The notes: generated by a model from the letters alone, not told the origin. A stretch of 64,000 nucleotides of DNA from Actinomadura graeca (GCF_019175365.1 NZ_CP059572.1:8370001-8434000); one strand, 5' to 3'; positions 8,175 to 17,117 are shown, counted from the first letter of the stretch. Made by a program: numbers and translations.

Positions 8175-9014
8175 ATCGACGTTGCCTCGGCCGAGAGGAG
8201 GAACGACGACAACAAAAAGTGTCACCGGACCTCCGGATGATGTCGGGGTGGAGAGCGCTGACGGCGCTTCCTGCGGCCAGCTATGGCGGCCTGCCAGCAT
8301 AGGAGGGTGGCCGACAAAGTGGACATGGCGAAGTTGCGGCGGCATCTTGAAGAGCCCGCAGCGATGTTCGTGACAGGTGCAACGCACCAGAACCTTGATG
8401 CGGCCTGTCAGAGCATCGGGCTGCCGCTCGTGCCAGCGGAAGGTCTGCCCGTCGAGGATGTGGCGGGTCTGCCCGGTAGCAAGATCCCAGACCCGCACCG
8501 TGTGGTCGGAAGCCCCAGAGGCAAGCAGCGTCTCCGCGCCGAGTTCGAAGGCACAGACCCGGTAGACGCTGGACCTGTGCCCGGACAAGAGCATGACCTG
8601 CTCGCCGCTATCCGGGTTCCACAGCCGCACGGTCTGATCATTGCTGGCGGAGGCGAGCAGTGTTGTGCCGCCCAACTTCACCTCGCAGACTCCCCTGACC
8701 ACGTCGGAATGCCCGGCAATCACGCCCAACTGCTGTCCGCTGGACGGTTCCCAGATCCGTACCGTCTGATCTCTGCCGACCGAAGCGAGCCGAACCGTGC
8801 CGCCAGTTAGCGGCGTGACGTTGAAAACAGAGTCCGTGTGACCCCGCAAGACCTGCTGCTGCTTGCCGGTCATTGCGTCCCAGACCCGGACCGTACCGTC
8901 GCGCCCCGCCGTCACAAGCATCGAGGAGTCCGTCCCGAGCGTGCATAGCGCGAAGACTTCCCCCACATGGCCTTGCCGCAGCCAACGGACGCGTCCCACA
9001 GTGTCTGACTGCAT
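8157..9014 (-). CDS. WD40-repeat protein, C-terminally degraded
   Basis: Four clear WD40 blades in the first 170 residues (GRDGTVRVWDAMTG, GRDQTVRIWEPSSG, SNDQTVRLWNPDSG, SDHTVRVWDLATG), each with GH and WD signatures. After about residue 185 the sequence becomes Arg/Pro-rich and non-repetitive, so the propeller is incomplete: a full one needs about seven blades. ATG 9014 is preferred over ATG 9020 because AAAGGA at 9023-9028 is 8 nt from it but only 2 nt from the other. WD40 propellers are protein-protein scaffolds. I infer a 3'-truncated remnant of a longer sensor or kinase-linked WD40 protein. A C-terminal WD40 blade relic lies elsewhere, at 43481-43636. Confidence 0.6.
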   Translation of the reverse strand: MQSDTVGRVRWLRQGHVGEVFALCTLGTDSSMLVTAGRDGTVRVWDAMTGKQQQVLRGHTDSVFNVTPLTGGTVRLASVGRDQTVRIWEPSSGQQLGVIAGHSDVVRGVCEVKLGGTTLLASASNDQTVRLWNPDSGEQVMLLSGHRSSVYRVCAFELGAETLLASGASDHTVRVWDLATGQTRHILDGQTFRWHERQPDALTGRIKVLVRCTCHEHRCGLFKMPPQLRHVHFVGHPPMLAGRHSWPQEAPSALSTPTSSGGPVTLFVVVVPPLGRGNVDVRDNG

Positions 9015-9028
9015 AGGCATGGTCCTTT

Positions 9029-9547
9029 CGGGAGACCGGACATGACCGTCGCGTCAGGCCGCGAATTCGACCTGTCGATCGTGGCTGTTGAATCCTGGGA
9101 ACTACCGCGCGGGAGAAGCCGTGGTTGATGACGTGGGTGCCTAATCGATGGGATGGTTCCTTGCCTAGCTCGGCGATACGGGCTGCTAGGGGCAGATTAG
9201 ACCTGGTGCGGGTCTAGTGGTGCTGCGTTCCGCCCTGATGGTGGGAGTAGCCCTCGCTTGGCGCGACCCGGATCACCTTCTGCGCAGTCCTAAGCGCATG
9301 TATGAGGGACACAGCCTCGTAGGCGCCCGGAAATCTCCGGCCATGAGTATCCGATCAAGCAGGAGCCCTGCCTGCCGGATCACCACCCCCCTGTCGGCCT
9401 GGCGGCCGGTCGTCCACGGCTGCAGTCGCCGTTTGCTACCTGTACCCCCTGCGCGCTGGAACCGGTCGTCCCGCCGCGCCGAACTGCTCGCGAACCGGCT
9501 AGCAGCGCGCCTACGGGGCCCGGGCCACGGTATAGGGCCGAGCTCAC
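9029..9547. other. Gene-poor stretch
   Basis: No ORF with convincing composition on either strand. It lies upstream of the WD40 gene and next to transposase debris and may itself be decayed sequence. Confidence 0.5.
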
Positions 9548-9799
9548 GCCGTCGGCAGGTCGGTGAGGTCCAGCCGACGGTCGGTGCGGAGCTGGATCTC
9601 GCCGTACGGGGTCATATTGGTGTGGAACAGCGGGGTGAGCCCACGCCGGTCGGCGTCGGCGGGCCTTGATCCGAATGAGATCGGCCTCGTCCTCCACATT
9701 TTCGATGACCAGGGCGGACAAGCCCGAGAACACCATACCCATCAGATCGTCGATCTCCAGCACACCCCAGACTGGCAGGTGATCACTCAACGCCACCAC
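9548..9799 (-). pseudogene. Degraded transposase fragment, ISL3-like N-terminus
   Basis: Reading from 9799 on the minus strand, the segment MGMVFSGLSALVIENVEDE followed by ADLIRIKARRR matches the start of ISL3-family transposases (GL-V--VE---D-IRI-AR, before the zinc-binding Cys). The Cys motif never follows. A different frame continues with TPYGEIQLRTDRRLDLTD and a stop, which may be the tail of another transposase. No catalytic domain is left. Confidence 0.35.
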
Positions 9800-9973
9800 C
9801 GATTACGGGATAGAGCCGGAAACCGTACAGTCCCTCCAAGAATCGTTGCAGAGCTTCGCGGCTGTTGGGGTATCGATCGCTGAACTGGTCGGGGTCTTGG
9901 GCTGCCAGTTCCCGCGGGACAGTGACCGCTCCCCGCTGCACTCCAGCTCTTCGCTGTGCTGGCCGAGCTGATC

Positions 9974-10090
9974 TCACGTGATCCCGAGGTTGGCCAGGGC
10001 GCGGGCGAGGTCGGGTTGGTGGGCGGGGTTGTCGGCGGCCTCCCGCCTGGACAGCCGCTGTCGATTTCCGAAGTCGACTACACGGATGTC
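9974..10090 (-). pseudogene. TPR-protein remnant
   Basis: The minus-strand frame ends with RREAADNPAHQPDLARALAN followed by LGIT and a stop. This matches the kinesin-light-chain-type TPR unit common in actinomycete TPR proteins (AADNPA--PDLA-AL-NLG). Only one unit is present. The flanking sequence lacks further repeats, so it is a relic. Confidence 0.4.
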
Positions 10091-10464
10091 CGGGGGTCTG
10101 GTGGTGCCGGTTTGTTCAGTCGGCGGAGGGCCTGCTGGCCGGGATGGCGGCGGTACCCGCCGATGGTCTGGTGGCTCCAGTCGTCGCCCGATGATGTCCG
10201 GAGCGGTCCGACGTCGGCGTGGCACAGGCCGGTGACTTCTGTGGCGGTGCAGAGCATGGAGTGGCCGAGCCGGCCGGTGATGACAGAGCCGGATGGCAGG
10301 AACGCCGACGTGTTGATCTGGTGTACGAGAAGGCGGCGGTGCCCGTCGGCCCTCTCGATCACGAGCAGCCTTCCTCGCCGATTCCCGATGCTGACTGCCC
10401 GGAGGGTGATGCGGGGAGCGGCCTCAGCGGGGGCCGGCGCCGGGGTCGATGATGGCGCCGCCAC
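10078..10464 (-). CDS. Hypothetical protein downstream of tetR-like gene (doubtful)
   Basis: A 128-residue frame whose start overlaps the 3' end of the TetR-like gene by about 40 nt. The central part (RITLRAVSIGNRRGRLLVIERADG, then HQINTSAFLPSGSVITGRLG) is protein-like with alternating beta-type hydrophobics, but no family is recognised. The true start may be later than ATG 10464. It could be the last cistron of the long minus-strand operon or part of the decayed TPR region below it. Confidence 0.3.
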   Translation of the reverse strand: MAAPSSTPAPAPAEAAPRITLRAVSIGNRRGRLLVIERADGHRRLLVHQINTSAFLPSGSVITGRLGHSMLCTATEVTGLCHADVGPLRTSSGDDWSHQTIGGYRRHPGQQALRRLNKPAPPDPRTSV

Positions 10465-11134
10465 CGGTGAGCGGGTTCACGATCGTGGCGCACAGATGTG
10501 ATTGGGCCGGTTCGGTGGTCAGGACGGGCAGGAGCTGGCTCAGGGTCGCGGCCGCGGTGTCCTCGGCTGATTCGCCTGGTCTGGTCAGCGCGCGAAGCAG
10601 CAGGGCGCTGGTGTGGTGGAGGCCGGTGTCGGCTGCGGGCAGGGCGGCCTGCAGTTCTCCGGTCTGCTGGCCGTGGAAGATGAGGTCGGTGAGCGGTCTG
10701 GACAGCAGTGCGAGCAGGTGCGCTTGGCCAGGTTCGGTGGTGGTGCCGGCCGGGTGGTGGCCCGGTTCGGGCAGGGCGGTGATGGCGCAGGCGGGCAGGG
10801 TGGAGTGGGTGCGGGCCAGGCGTGACAATTCCAGGAGGTGCCTGGCGATGGCGGTGATGGGTGGGTGCCCGGCCTCGATCGCCCGGTCGGTGGCCTGGGC
10901 CAGCTCGTCCAGCAGCGGGGTGAACGCAGCCAGGAGCAGCTTCGGCTTGGTGGGGAAATGGTTGTAGGCGGTGGTGCAGGTCACGTCGGCGGCCTCGGCG
11001 ATGTCCTGCATCCGGGTGGCGTGCCAGCCGCGTTCGGTGAACAGGTCTAGGGCCGCCTTCAGCAGTGCCTGGCGTGTCCGTTGTTTCTTGGTCTCGCTGC
11101 TGCGCTGGCGGCTGGTGAGATTGGCCGCGGTCAT
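10424..11134 (-). CDS. TetR-family transcriptional regulator
   Basis: A 236-residue regulator. The N-terminal HTH (about residues 18-65) shows RQALLKAALDLFTERGWHAT and then MQDIAEAADVTCTTAYNHFP, typical of TetR repressors. The C-terminal ligand-binding part is all-helical and divergent. The start codon overlaps the stop of the preceding gene (ATGA, 11131-11134), so it is translationally coupled as a late cistron of the block that starts at 21948. It is plausibly a local repressor whose ligand is made or sensed by this operon; the ligand is unknown. Confidence 0.85.
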   Translation of the reverse strand: MTAANLTSRQRSSETKKQRTRQALLKAALDLFTERGWHATRMQDIAEAADVTCTTAYNHFPTKPKLLLAAFTPLLDELAQATDRAIEAGHPPITAIARHLLELSRLARTHSTLPACAITALPEPGHHPAGTTTEPGQAHLLALLSRPLTDLIFHGQQTGELQAALPAADTGLHHTSALLLRALTRPGESAEDTAAATLSQLLPVLTTEPAQSHLCATIVNPLTGGGAIIDPGAGPR

Positions 11135-11883
11135 CCTGGGGGTCCTTGGGGTGGGCTGGGCGGGCCGGTGCGTACGCTGGCCGGGTGTGGTTGGGTGCGC
11201 AGGCCGGTGAGGATGGGGTGGGTGCGGGGGCGGTCGTAGTCCCAGCCGGTGGTGCTCCAGCCGGGCGGGATCAGGGCGGCGGGTCCCTGGGTGGTGCTGT
11301 AGGCGATCCGGGCGGCGTCATCGGGGTGTATCTGGCCCAGGTCGTGGTGCAGTCCGCTGATCTGGTGGTGCTCGATGGCGTCGCGGACGGTGTCGCCGAT
11401 GGTGTGGCCGGCCGATCCGCTCAGGGCGGCGGTGAGCCCGTAGGAGCCCGCCCAGCGCAGATGGGCCACCTGCAGCTCAGCGAACCAGGCCTGCTCGCTT
11501 TCCTGGGCGGCGTGCGGCTCGATCAGGTCGGCCAGCTCGAACACCGCGTCCTGCCAGCGCCGCAGCAGGGGCAGGTAGTCCTCGGTGCCGGTGCCGGTGG
11601 CGGCGGCCAGGTGCCCGGTGGCGCCGGTGAAGGACCGGTGATGGCGGACCCACACCACGGCCATGCCGCCGGCATCGGTCTCGGTGCACACGATCTCATC
11701 GGCGGGCGGGTCGGCGGGGGTGGCCGATGCGGCGGCGTAGGCCCACACGTTGCAGGAGGTGTCCATGGCCGAGGCCAGTAGCCGCCGGGCGGCCTGGTCG
11801 GTGAGGATCGTGCCCTGCGGCGGGGGCTTGAGGTGGGGGTGGGTGCGGCCGCGCTGGCGGCGCAGGCGGTCAAGGCCGCGCAT
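11131..11883 (-). CDS. Uncharacterised protein of the conservon-linked operon
   Basis: 250 residues. ATG 11883 follows a good AGGAGGA a few bases upstream. The core (residues 25-200) has many conserved-looking Trp, His and Asp residues (NVWAYAAAS, GGMAVVWVRHHRSFTG, HLRWAGSYGLTAALSG, HHDLGQIHPDDAARIAYST), consistent with a soluble helical protein. The C-terminal 40 residues are Pro/Thr-rich and probably disordered. I do not recognise the family. It lies between the MerR-like gene and the TetR gene with ATGA coupling to the latter. Confidence 0.65.
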   Translation of the reverse strand: MRGLDRLRRQRGRTHPHLKPPPQGTILTDQAARRLLASAMDTSCNVWAYAAASATPADPPADEIVCTETDAGGMAVVWVRHHRSFTGATGHLAAATGTGTEDYLPLLRRWQDAVFELADLIEPHAAQESEQAWFAELQVAHLRWAGSYGLTAALSGSAGHTIGDTVRDAIEHHQISGLHHDLGQIHPDDAARIAYSTTQGPAALIPPGWSTTGWDYDRPRTHPILTGLRTQPHPASVRTGPPSPPQGPPG

Positions 11884-12088
11884 GGTGTCCTCCTGGGGGT
11901 TGCCGGTGGGTGGCGGGCTCGGCCCGGGCGGGCCGGTGATCGCCAGGGTGGCCGCCGTGCTCGGCGCCGCACCCGGTGATCGTGTCGGCTGCGGTCTGCG
12001 GCCGGGCGTCTGGTGTCGACTGTTTGCTGGCCGCGGTCGCGTGCTGGCGGGGATCGGTGGTGTTCATCGGCCGCTGTTGCCGTTGCGG

Positions 12089-12490
12089 CTACGGCAGGCC
12101 GAGGTGTTCGGCCAGCAGCCTGCGGCCAGCGGTGTGCGGGAGGGCCGCCAGTTCTTGGGCGCGCACGATCTTCGCCAAGGCGTGCAGTTCGGGCTCGTAG
12201 TAGCGCCGTGTGGCGGGCGGGGAGTGCAGGGCGGTGATGAGGCCGTGCTGTGCCCAGTTCCGCAGGTGGGCTGTGCTCACGCCGGCCAGCAGCGCGGATT
12301 GGCGGGGATAGTGCCAGAAGCCGCCGCTGGTGCAGTGCAGCACCGCCACCCACCCCCAGGCCAGCACGCACCTGGTGGCCTGTGCCGGGATCGGCGCCCC
12401 GCAGATGGCGCACGGGGTGCCGTCCGGTTCGCCGGGGTGAGCCGGTGCAGGTTCTGTGCGGGTGCCGGCCGGTCCTGGGGTGGCGGTCAT
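12089..12490 (-). CDS. MerR-like winged-helix protein with a Cys pair
   Basis: 133 residues. The long minus-strand frame continues upstream, but ATG 12490 overlaps the TGA of the previous gene (12487-12490) and removes an Arg-rich shadow N-terminus. Residues about 25-45 hold CAICGAPIP, a CxxC pair with one further Cys at RCVL. The rest resembles a MerR-type HTH: SALLAGVSTAHLRNWAQHGL, then ATRRYYEPELHALAKI. There is no obvious long dimerisation helix, so it is a small DNA-binding protein. Role in the operon unknown; it could be the transcriptional output of the conservon. Confidence 0.65.
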   Translation of the reverse strand: MTATPGPAGTRTEPAPAHPGEPDGTPCAICGAPIPAQATRCVLAWGWVAVLHCTSGGFWHYPRQSALLAGVSTAHLRNWAQHGLITALHSPPATRRYYEPELHALAKIVRAQELAALPHTAGRRLLAEHLGLP

Positions 12491-13839
12491 GGGGTGTGGA
12501 GCTTGCGGTGGATGTTGGTGGCTGTCTCGCGCAGCGCCTGCAGCAGGCCGCGGCCATATCCTGCGAGGTCGGCGGCGTAGAAGATCCAGTAGGACTGCCC
12601 GTCGCCTCCGGCGGCGTGCTCGGCGACCATGTCGCTGGCGGCGTCGAGCATGCGGTGGGCGGCGTTGACTCGGTGCACGGCACGCTCGTGGATGGTGCGG
12701 GCGCCTGGGACGCCGATCCTTCTGCCCGTCATGGTTTCGCCCGCGAGTCTGCCGAGCGCGGGGTCGGCGGGCGGCAGGAACGCCTGGATGTCGGGGAGCC
12801 CGTCGCCGGTCTGGGCGCTCAGGGCGCGGCATCCGGTCACGATCATCGCGGTGAACGCGCCGGCGATCACCGGCGCGATGGTGCCGGGGTGGAACTGGCT
12901 GAGCAGGCGGTGGAGCAGCTCGTCCGATTCCTTGGCGTCGCCGGCGATCATCGCCTCGTATCGGTCGAGGTAGAGCCGGTCCAGCAGCCGGGCGAGCAGT
13001 TCATCGGATGTCTGGTGGTCGCCGTCGGCGGCGGTGGCGATCACCGCCGTGGCGCGGGCGCGGATGGCGGTGATGTCTGTGCGGGTGAGCAGCAGCCAGG
13101 GTTTGATCACTGCCGGGACCGGTGGCGTCTGTGCGCGCGCCGGGGCCGCCTGCGGGCGGGGCGGGGGCTGCGGGGCGGGTGTGCGCGGCCGGGGGTGGAC
13201 CGGGGAGCGGGGCCAGGCGATGCGGTCCCCGGTCACCGTCGCGATGTGCTGCATGCCGGAGGTGCGCGGCAGGCGGCGGCGCACGTTGATCGCGGTCATC
13301 AGCAGCGTGCGCAGCAGCGCCCGGTAATCGCCGGTGAAGGCCCGTGCCTCATCCGGTGCCGTGTGCGCGGTGACCAGGGCGATGACGGCATCGGTCATCG
13401 CCGCGTGCGGGCCTTGTCCGGCGGCGGGCAGGAAACGGCGTGAATCGGGGAGCCCGTCGCTGGTGTGTGCCCCCAGCCGGTGGCATCCGTCCACAATGAT
13501 CATGGTGAAGGCGTTGGCGAGCACCGGCGCGATGGTTGCGAAGTCGTCCCTGCCTGTCATCGCAGCCAGCAGCCGGTGGGAGGTCCAGGGGGCCAGGACG
13601 CCGGTGTCGGCGGTGCCCTGGCACCAGGCCCGCAGGCCCTCGGTCATGTTGCCCGACAGCGGTGATGGCGGCGTGCAGTGGCCGTCGGCGGGCGTCAGCG
13701 GGGCCCGGCGGGGGAGCAGGCGCCCGGCGGGTTCGTAGACGGCCGGTCCGGTGGCCGCGGCGACCATCGTGCGGAAGGGCAGGGCGCCGGTGAGGGGGCC
13801 GGGGCTGATCTGGTGCGGGCCGGATGCTGCAGTGGTCAT
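12487..13839 (-). CDS. Unknown protein with two related halves
   Basis: 450 residues starting at ATG 13839, with GGAGGA upstream. It has an internal duplication: half 1 contains TIAPVLANAFTMIIVDGCHR followed by a TSDGLPDSRRFLP block, and half 2 contains TIAPVIAGAFTAMIVTGCRA followed by TGDGLPDIQAFLP. Each half continues with an amphipathic helical region ending in Arg-rich helices (TAINVRRRLPR and TATNIHRKLHTP). A Pro/Arg-rich linker separates them. No catalytic motif or membrane segment is seen. The paired helical layout suggests a scaffold or ligand-binding protein. Not recognised; no function is claimed. Its stop overlaps the MerR-like start. Confidence 0.65.
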   Translation of the reverse strand: MTTAASGPHQISPGPLTGALPFRTMVAAATGPAVYEPAGRLLPRRAPLTPADGHCTPPSPLSGNMTEGLRAWCQGTADTGVLAPWTSHRLLAAMTGRDDFATIAPVLANAFTMIIVDGCHRLGAHTSDGLPDSRRFLPAAGQGPHAAMTDAVIALVTAHTAPDEARAFTGDYRALLRTLLMTAINVRRRLPRTSGMQHIATVTGDRIAWPRSPVHPRPRTPAPQPPPRPQAAPARAQTPPVPAVIKPWLLLTRTDITAIRARATAVIATAADGDHQTSDELLARLLDRLYLDRYEAMIAGDAKESDELLHRLLSQFHPGTIAPVIAGAFTAMIVTGCRALSAQTGDGLPDIQAFLPPADPALGRLAGETMTGRRIGVPGARTIHERAVHRVNAAHRMLDAASDMVAEHAAGGDGQSYWIFYAADLAGYGRGLLQALRETATNIHRKLHTP

Positions 13840-14015
13840 GATCGGGTGGTGTCCTCCGGATGCGGTGTCGCCGGTGAGCGTGGCCGGCGCGTGCGGGTGG
13901 CCGGGTGGTGTGCCCGGGTGGTCGGTGCCGCGGGGGCGGGCCTGGGTGTGGCCGGGGCCGGTGTGCGCTGGCAGGGTGCGGTGGCCGGTCTGCAGGTCCA
14001 TCACCGTGCTGCGGG

Positions 14016-14921
14016 TCATGGTGTGTGCTGGGCTGTGGCGGGTGTCAGGTGCGGCGCGGCGGCTCGGGCGGGGATCTGGCCGATGCCGCACCACAGGCCG
14101 GTGGTGACCGGGCCGTGCTGGCAGGTCTCGGGCCGCCACAGTGAGGCCGGGACGATCCCGGGCGGCAGCAGCCGGGTGCCGTCCAGGAACCGGCTGGCCG
14201 CGGCCAGCGTGCGGGGCAGCGGCAGGTGCGGGTCGCGTCCGCTGCCCAGGGCCACGCGCAGCGCGGTGTCGTATCCGTCGTCGACCAGGTGGCACGAGGC
14301 CAGGGCGCTGCCGGGCGCCAGCGCGGCGCGCAGCGCGCCCGCCGCCGCGGCGGCGGTGTTGTCGTCGTGGATGCGGTCCAGGCTGTTGAGCATCAGCACC
14401 CCGATGGGGCGCTGCAGGTCCAGGGTGGCGGCGGCACCGGCCAGCAGCGCGGCGGGATCGTCCAGGCCCGCGGTGAGGTACCCGCACGCGGTGTTGCCCT
14501 CGCCTGCGACCAGCAGCGCCTGGGCGGTCCTGATGAGGAACACATCGGGATCGGTGTAGAGCACCCGGGTGTGGGGGTTGATGCGGTGGGCGATCTGGTG
14601 GACCTCGGCCTGCAATGGCAGGTCGGTGCCCACCACCAGCAGCTGGTCGATGCCGTGCCCGGCCACCAGGGCCTGGACTGCTCTGGCCCGGAACAGCAGC
14701 CGGTGCCGTGCCAGGCCGGTGAGCTGGGGGTAGATCTGCTGGGCCCGGTCGCAGATCTCCCGGTCGCCGGGGAAGGCGTCCTTGCCCGCGGCCAGCAGAT
14801 TCCACAACCGTGCCATCAGGCTGGGGCCGGTGTCCCACCCCTCGTCGTGGTCTCCGGGCGCCGTGGCCGTGTCCGGGGGCGGGGCAGGGGCCGGGGCGGG
14901 TTCCCGGGGGTGCCCGGTCAT
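14016..14921 (-). CDS. Divergent DUF574 (SAV2177-like) SAM-dependent methyltransferase paralogue
   Basis: 301 residues. The start ATG 14921 overlaps the stop of the neighbouring DUF574 gene (ATGA). It shares the DUF574 layout: a helix around LLAAGKDAFPGDREICDRA (canonical LLGGKDNY--DR), GIDQLLVVGTDLPLQAEVHQ (canonical FLDIGTGLPT--NVHQ), and TRVLYTDPDVFLIRTAQALL (canonical VVYVDND--V--HARALL). Several hallmark residues are changed: GGKDNY is lost and IGTGLPT has become VGTDLPL. SAM binding or catalysis may therefore be altered. It probably arose by tandem duplication of the adjacent gene; the substrate is unknown for this family. Confidence 0.75.
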   Translation of the reverse strand: MTGHPREPAPAPAPPPDTATAPGDHDEGWDTGPSLMARLWNLLAAGKDAFPGDREICDRAQQIYPQLTGLARHRLLFRARAVQALVAGHGIDQLLVVGTDLPLQAEVHQIAHRINPHTRVLYTDPDVFLIRTAQALLVAGEGNTACGYLTAGLDDPAALLAGAAATLDLQRPIGVLMLNSLDRIHDDNTAAAAAGALRAALAPGSALASCHLVDDGYDTALRVALGSGRDPHLPLPRTLAAASRFLDGTRLLPPGIVPASLWRPETCQHGPVTTGLWCGIGQIPARAAAPHLTPATAQHTP

Positions 14922-15802
14922 CGCGTGCACTCCCGCCCGGGGCCGGGTGCCGGGGCGGCGGGTTTGCGGGCGATGCCGCCCACCACCAGCCCGTCGTGCG
15001 CTTGGGCGGGCCGGGGCCGGTCGGGACGCCAGTGCGCGACACCGACCAGGCCCGGGTCGGCCATCGGCCACCCGCCGAACAGCCCGGCGATCTCCTCCAC
15101 GGTGCGGGGCGTGCCCATGCCCACGTGCTGCCGGTAGGCGGCCGCGACCTCGGCCATCTGGGCGCAGTCCACACCGTGGGAGATCACCACCTGGCTGCCC
15201 GGGGCGACGGCCTGGCGCAGCGGCGCCGCGACCGCCTCGGCGTCGTCGATCAGATGCAGGACGGCCACCAGCAGCACCGCCACCGGCCGGGACAGATCCA
15301 CGCCGGCCTGGGCGGCCCCGTCCACGATCGCGGGGGTGTCGCGGGCGTCGGCGTCGATGTAGGCGGTGCGTCCCTGGGGGGTCGAGGTCAGCAGCGCGCG
15401 GGCATGCGCCAGCACCACCGGATCGTTGTCGACGTAGACGACGCGGGTGCCGGGCGTATGTCGCTGGGCGATCTGGTGGACGTTGTCGCGCGTGGGCAGG
15501 CCGGTGCCGATGTCGATGAACTGCCGGATCCCGGCGCTGGTTGCCAGATGCCGCACCGCGCGGCCCAGGAACGAGCGGTTGTCGTGCGCCAGCCGCCGCA
15601 GCAGCAGCTGCGCCGGTTTGGGCAGCGCGGCGACGAATTCGCGGTCGGGCCCGTAGTTGTCCTTGCCGCCCAGCAGATGGTCATAGACGCGTGCGGGGCT
15701 CGGCGTGCCGGTGCTGATCTGGGTGGACGCTGGCTGGAGGTGGTCCTGTGATGGTCGCGGGCGGGGTGCGGGCATGGCGGTGTCCAGGGATGAGGAGTGC
15801 AC
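14918..15802 (-). CDS. DUF574 (SAV2177-type) SAM-dependent methyltransferase
   Basis: 294 residues with the full set of family motifs: PARVYDHLLGGKDNYGPDRE (about 35-54), NRSFLGRAVRHLATSAGIRQ and FIDIGTGLPTRDNVHQIAQ, then VVYVDNDPVVLAHARALL and RPVAVLLVAVLHLIDD. The Rossmann fold should bind SAM; physiological substrates of these actinomycete-specific enzymes are not established. It lies immediately downstream of the acyl-CoA dehydrogenase-like gene and is ATGA-coupled to the divergent paralogue. A second start at MPAPRP (15775) is possible. Confidence 0.88.
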   Translation of the reverse strand: MHSSSLDTAMPAPRPRPSQDHLQPASTQISTGTPSPARVYDHLLGGKDNYGPDREFVAALPKPAQLLLRRLAHDNRSFLGRAVRHLATSAGIRQFIDIGTGLPTRDNVHQIAQRHTPGTRVVYVDNDPVVLAHARALLTSTPQGRTAYIDADARDTPAIVDGAAQAGVDLSRPVAVLLVAVLHLIDDAEAVAAPLRQAVAPGSQVVISHGVDCAQMAEVAAAYRQHVGMGTPRTVEEIAGLFGGWPMADPGLVGVAHWRPDRPRPAQAHDGLVVGGIARKPAAPAPGPGRECTR

Positions 15803-15890
15803 GGGGTGTAGGGGGCGGGGGCTGGTTGGGGTGGGGGTGGCCCGGCACGGTCGCCGGGTGGGCCGGAGGGGCCGGGTGGCTGTGGGGGCG

Positions 15891-17117
15891 TCAGGCGGCT
15901 CGCGGGGTGGTCAGGTGGGCTAGCAGCTGCGACCACGGCTGGTGGTGCGGGGTGCCGAGGGCGGCCTGGGCCAGGCGGTGCAGCTGGATGTCGCCGGTCC
16001 CGGCCGGTGCCTCCAGGTGCAGGGCGTCGCGCAGCAGCCGCTGCACCGGCTGGCCGGTGCGCAGCGCGGCGGCGCCGTGCACCTCCATCGCCTCGCGGGC
16101 CGAGTCCACGACGGCCCGGGCGCCGTAGTACTTGGCGTTCATCAGCTCCTGGTCGCAGGCCTGGCCGCGGTCGAGCATGGACGCGGCCTGGTAGGCCGCG
16201 CCGCGGGCGGTGATGAGCCGGTGCTGGATCAGCCCGATCCGGTGCTCGATGGCGGGCAGCTCGGCCAGCGGCGCGCCGTAGCGGCGGCGCTGCCGGGCGA
16301 ACTGGACGGTCTCCTCGGCGATGGCCTGGTGGATGCCGAGCGCGACCGCGGCCAGGTTCGGGCGCCCGTACAGGATGCTGGAGGAATAGGCCACCGCCAG
16401 GCCATCGCCCTGCTGGCCGAGCAGGTTGCCGTCGGGGACCCGGCAGCCCTCCAGGGCCAGGTCGCCGAAGCAGAACCCGTGCAATCCCAGGGTGCGCGGG
16501 TGCGGCAGCAGCCGCACGCCGTCGCGGCCGGCCTCGACCAGGAACGCCGACAGCTCCCGGGACCGCTCTTCGCGGCCGCCGGTGCGCGCGATGACCAGGT
16601 GCAGGTCGGCGATGTGGGAGTTGCCGATGTAGCTTTTGCGGCCGTGCAGGACCCAGTGGCCGCCGTCGCGGCGGGCGGTGGCCTGCATCCCCAGCACGTG
16701 GCTGCCGGAGTCTGGTTCGGTGACGGCGATGGTGGGCAGGCACCGGCCCTGGGCGATCGGCGGCAGCCACTGCTGTTTCTGCTCGGCGCTGCCGAAATGC
16801 AGGATCGGGGCGGTGCCCAGCTGGGACGCCTGGGCCATGGCGCCCATCGCGCCGCTGACCCGCGCCAGCTCCTCCACGACGATGGTCTTGGCCAGGTGCC
16901 CGGCGTCCATCCCGCCGTACTGGGCGGGGATGGTCACCCCGATCCAGCCCTGCCGGGCGATCAACGCCGAAACCTCGGCGTCGGCCGGGTCGGCGCCGGT
17001 GGCGGCGCGCTGTGCCATCTGCTGCACGCGCGGGGCGACCTCGGCCAGCGCGAACGCGCGCACCTGCTCGCGCAGGCGGTGGTGGTCGTCGGTCTCGAAC
17101 ACGGGCTTTCCCCTCAT
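15891..17117 (-). CDS. Acyl-CoA dehydrogenase-like flavoprotein with altered active-site motif
   Basis: About 408 residues. ATG 17117 is the longest reasonable start. GTG 17102 (VFETDDHH) is at least as likely because AGGGGA at 17109-17114 lies 6 nt upstream. The three ACAD parts are clear: an N-terminal helical domain (LREQVRAFALAEVAPRVQQM), a central beta domain with FAD-contact motifs (TIAVTEPDSGSHVLGMQATA, LHGRKSYIGN), and a C-terminal helical domain (GRPNLAAVALGIHQAI, FARQRRRYGAPLAE). Where medium-chain enzymes carry the catalytic Glu (yEGT-eIQ), this protein has APAGTGDIQ. The base may be elsewhere or the dehydrogenation may be lost. Linkage to a conservon and two methyltransferases suggests a dedicated, non-catabolic role. 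Confidence 0.85.
   Translation of the reverse strand: MRGKPVFETDDHHRLREQVRAFALAEVAPRVQQMAQRAATGADPADAEVSALIARQGWIGVTIPAQYGGMDAGHLAKTIVVEELARVSGAMGAMAQASQLGTAPILHFGSAEQKQQWLPPIAQGRCLPTIAVTEPDSGSHVLGMQATARRDGGHWVLHGRKSYIGNSHIADLHLVIARTGGREERSRELSAFLVEAGRDGVRLLPHPRTLGLHGFCFGDLALEGCRVPDGNLLGQQGDGLAVAYSSSILYGRPNLAAVALGIHQAIAEETVQFARQRRRYGAPLAELPAIEHRIGLIQHRLITARGAAYQAASMLDRGQACDQELMNAKYYGARAVVDSAREAMEVHGAAALRTGQPVQRLLRDALHLEAPAGTGDIQLHRLAQAALGTPHHQPWSQLLAHLTTPRAA

Noticed and set aside
11870..12067. 65-codon minus-strand ORF between the MerR-like and unknown genes
   Set aside because: No Shine-Dalgarno sequence and low-complexity composition; left out although a small peptide cannot be excluded.
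12250..13443. 397-codon plus-strand ORF
   Set aside because: Gly/Val/Arg-rich shadow of the duplicated-domain gene; no ribosome binding site or family features.
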